From: an uncultured Prevotella sp.
GTDB lineage: Bacteria; Bacteroidota; Bacteroidia; Bacteroidales; Bacteroidaceae
Assembly (NCBI GenBank): GCA_905373605.1
Contig: CAJPTO010000127.1
Location: 1 to 8,611 of the forward strand
Direction: 5' to 3'
DNA length: 8,611 nucleotides
Shown here: positions 7,887-8,611 of the stretch, piece by piece
Position numbering within the stretch: the first letter of the stretch is position 1
How the letters are laid out: every line of letters starts with the position of its first letter
Translations under genes and position numbers: made by a program
Notes under the pieces: generated by a model
The model's database searches: none
Told to the model about the DNA's origin: nothing
What the model saw: only the letters and a program-made list of their open reading frames with translations

Positions 7887-7918
7887 CAAAGGTAAAACAT
7901 TTTTACAAGTTTAGCAAA
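7887..7918 (-). promoter_or_regulatory. Strong Bacteroidetes-type promoter reading left
   Basis: On the minus strand TTTG (complement of 7915-7918) and TACCTTTG (complement of 7887-7894) are 20 nt apart, fitting the Bacteroidetes -33/-7 consensus; the sequence between is A/T-rich. Transcription would start near 7880-7883 and run toward the surface-protein gene about 780 nt away. No protein gene begins nearby. It is the only good promoter I found for the minus-strand unit. Confidence 0.72.
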
Positions 7919-7921
7919 CTT
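7907..7921. repeat. Palindrome overlapping the -33 box of the left-reading promoter
   Basis: AAGTTT (7907-7912), spacer AGC, AAACTT (7916-7921) is a perfect 6+6 bp inverted repeat centred on the -33 element. The placement would suit an operator for a dimeric repressor, but arms this short occur by chance about twice in a window this size. Confidence 0.3.
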
Positions 7922-7942
7922 AATGGAATTATTTTCTTACAA

Positions 7943-7978
7943 TTCGTATTATTGGGAGAGAAGAGTTCGCAATACGAA
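7943..7978. repeat. 8-bp inverted repeat behind the left-reading promoter
   Basis: TTCGTATT (7943-7950) and AATACGAA (7971-7978) are perfect inverted copies with a 20-nt spacer. A competing hairpin, GTTCG/CGAAC around CAATA (7965-7979), uses the right arm. No T-run follows on either strand, so a terminator is unlikely. It lies just upstream of the -33 box at 7915-7918 and might bind a regulator or be the 3' end of a transcript coming from the right. Confidence 0.35.
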
Positions 7979-8429
7979 CAAAACGGAGGCACTTGGCGTT
8001 GAAAGTGTTGACTTATTCGTTGGCAAACCAACAGGTTGAGGAGTAATCAATGCCTTCGGTAGCATGCTCTCAATGAGATGCAGTCAACACGAAATGTACT
8101 TGGAATAGCGTATGCCAATAAACCATTACACCGATGTCGGCTTCACTGCATCAGCTTTCTCTTCAGCTGTTCTTTTTATCCGTGCTTTTCCACGTGATGT
8201 TTAATGAAAGTGTGCATGTGCGATGGTACTTTTTCTTCTGGGCTTCGCTTTCGCGAAGTAAAGAAAACGGCATAAATTTTAACATTATGGCTGCCTTCGC
8301 GCGGCATTATTTCCCCATCGTCCCCAAATATTTCATTCTTGCATGGGGTTGGCGTGAGGAATTGAAGGGTGAAATCGGCATCTGGCACACCATTTTGCCC
8401 CTTTTAGCCTGCCCTTTGGTACAAAACTC
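7979..8429. other. Gene-poor stretch near the right edge
   Basis: No supported gene. Two overlapping short frames (8134-8436 on +, 8176-8388 on minus) have no recognisable domain. The + product is rich in F, W and H and the minus product in charged residues, as expected for chance frames. A compact hairpin (CTTCGC, loop TTTC, GCGAAG; 8243-8258) reads on the minus strand as a stem closed by a GAAA tetraloop, an especially stable RNA form, but it has no T-run after it on either strand. Confidence 0.4.
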
Positions 8430-8512
8430 GTGCTAAGTGCCGCAAAAAGGTGTGCGATTTGCATGAAAAAGCTTAGCTAAATGCACCACTTAGCACTGCT
8501 TTTTCATGCAAA
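8430..8512. repeat. Two interleaved perfect inverted repeats
   Basis: Arm A is GTGCTAAGTG (8430-8439) with its exact inverse CACTTAGCAC (8487-8496), 10 bp. Arm B is TTTGCATGAAAAAGC (8458-8472) with its exact inverse GCTTTTTCATGCAAA (8498-8512), 15 bp. The order A-B-A'-B' means that in RNA the two helices either exclude each other or form an H-type pseudoknot, with A' and B' separated by one base (8497). The strand of the RNA, if any, is unknown. The 15-bp perfect repeat is far beyond chance. Confidence 0.8.
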
Positions 8513-8539
8513 AAGCCTTGCTAAATGCATCATTTTGCA
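8465..8539. repeat. Two imperfect direct copies of a ~31-bp element
   Basis: A unit at 8465-8495 and one at 8509-8539 align without gaps at 25 of 31 positions, sharing AAAAAGC and GCTAAATGCA (8476-8485 and 8520-8529). The first overlaps the interleaved inverted repeats. The second has its own 7-bp stem (TGCAAAA 8507-8513 with TTTTGCA 8533-8539). Tandem copies with inverted arms suggest a dispersed intergenic repeat family. Confidence 0.6.
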
Positions 8540-8541
8540 GG

Positions 8542-8564
8542 ACGATGATCGGAAAAGGCATCGT
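8542..8564 (+). repeat. Short hairpin near the right edge
   Basis: ACGATG (8542-8547) and CATCGT (8559-8564) form a 6-bp stem with an 11-nt loop, followed on the + strand by only TT. It is too weak and too poorly placed to call a terminator, but it continues the series of hairpins that starts at 8430. Confidence 0.25.
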
Positions 8565-8611
8565 TTAAGGCAGACAAGGGGAGGCTGAATGGCATGAGTT
8601 AGGGGGGAAAC

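Noticed and set aside
8176..8388. 70-codon minus-strand frame
   Set aside because: No recognisable motif, no promoter and no ribosome-binding context; an overlapping frame of similar length on the other strand is equally open.

Overview
The window looks like chromosomal DNA of a member of the Bacteroidales, most likely Prevotella or a close relative. The evidence is two promoters of the Bacteroidetes type (TTTG, 19-20 nt, TAnnTTTG), A/T-rich starts without clear Shine-Dalgarno sequences, a large secreted BspA-type leucine-rich-repeat protein ending in the C-terminal tail common on Prevotella surface proteins, and a small acidic protein of the 'M-K-x-Y-x-x-P' kind often seen in that genus. Genus is inference; no rRNA or marker gene is present.

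Layout. 1-86 holds the last 28 codons of a gene entering from the left (+), unrecognised. 87-954 has no convincing gene. 955-1119 is an 11-copy, 15-bp minisatellite inside a 196-nt stretch with no G on the + strand. It ends about 30 bp before a good promoter (1152-1182) that drives a YidE-type membrane transporter (1211-2875, +), which is closed by a short hairpin terminator. 2895-3468 is a gene-poor gap between convergent units. On the minus strand, reading right to left, comes the surface protein (7103-3681), then directly a 66-residue acidic protein (3669-3469). From 7104 to the right edge (about 1.5 kb) there is no believable protein gene. This stretch holds a strong minus-strand promoter (7887-7918), a foldable RNA region just downstream of it (about 7740-7882), several inverted repeats, and an unusual set of interleaved perfect inverted repeats at 8430-8512.

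How the parts relate. The transporter and the surface-protein unit converge and show no functional link. The surface protein and the small acidic protein are almost certainly one transcription unit. The minus-strand promoter at 7.9 kb is the only good promoter seen upstream of the surface-protein gene. It may therefore make a separate structured RNA, a leader of about 780 nt for the surface-protein mRNA, or both. I saw no CRISPR, tRNA, rRNA, intact transposon or known defence system. The items most worth checking are the structured minus-strand RNA, the interleaved inverted repeats and the minisatellite beside the transporter promoter.
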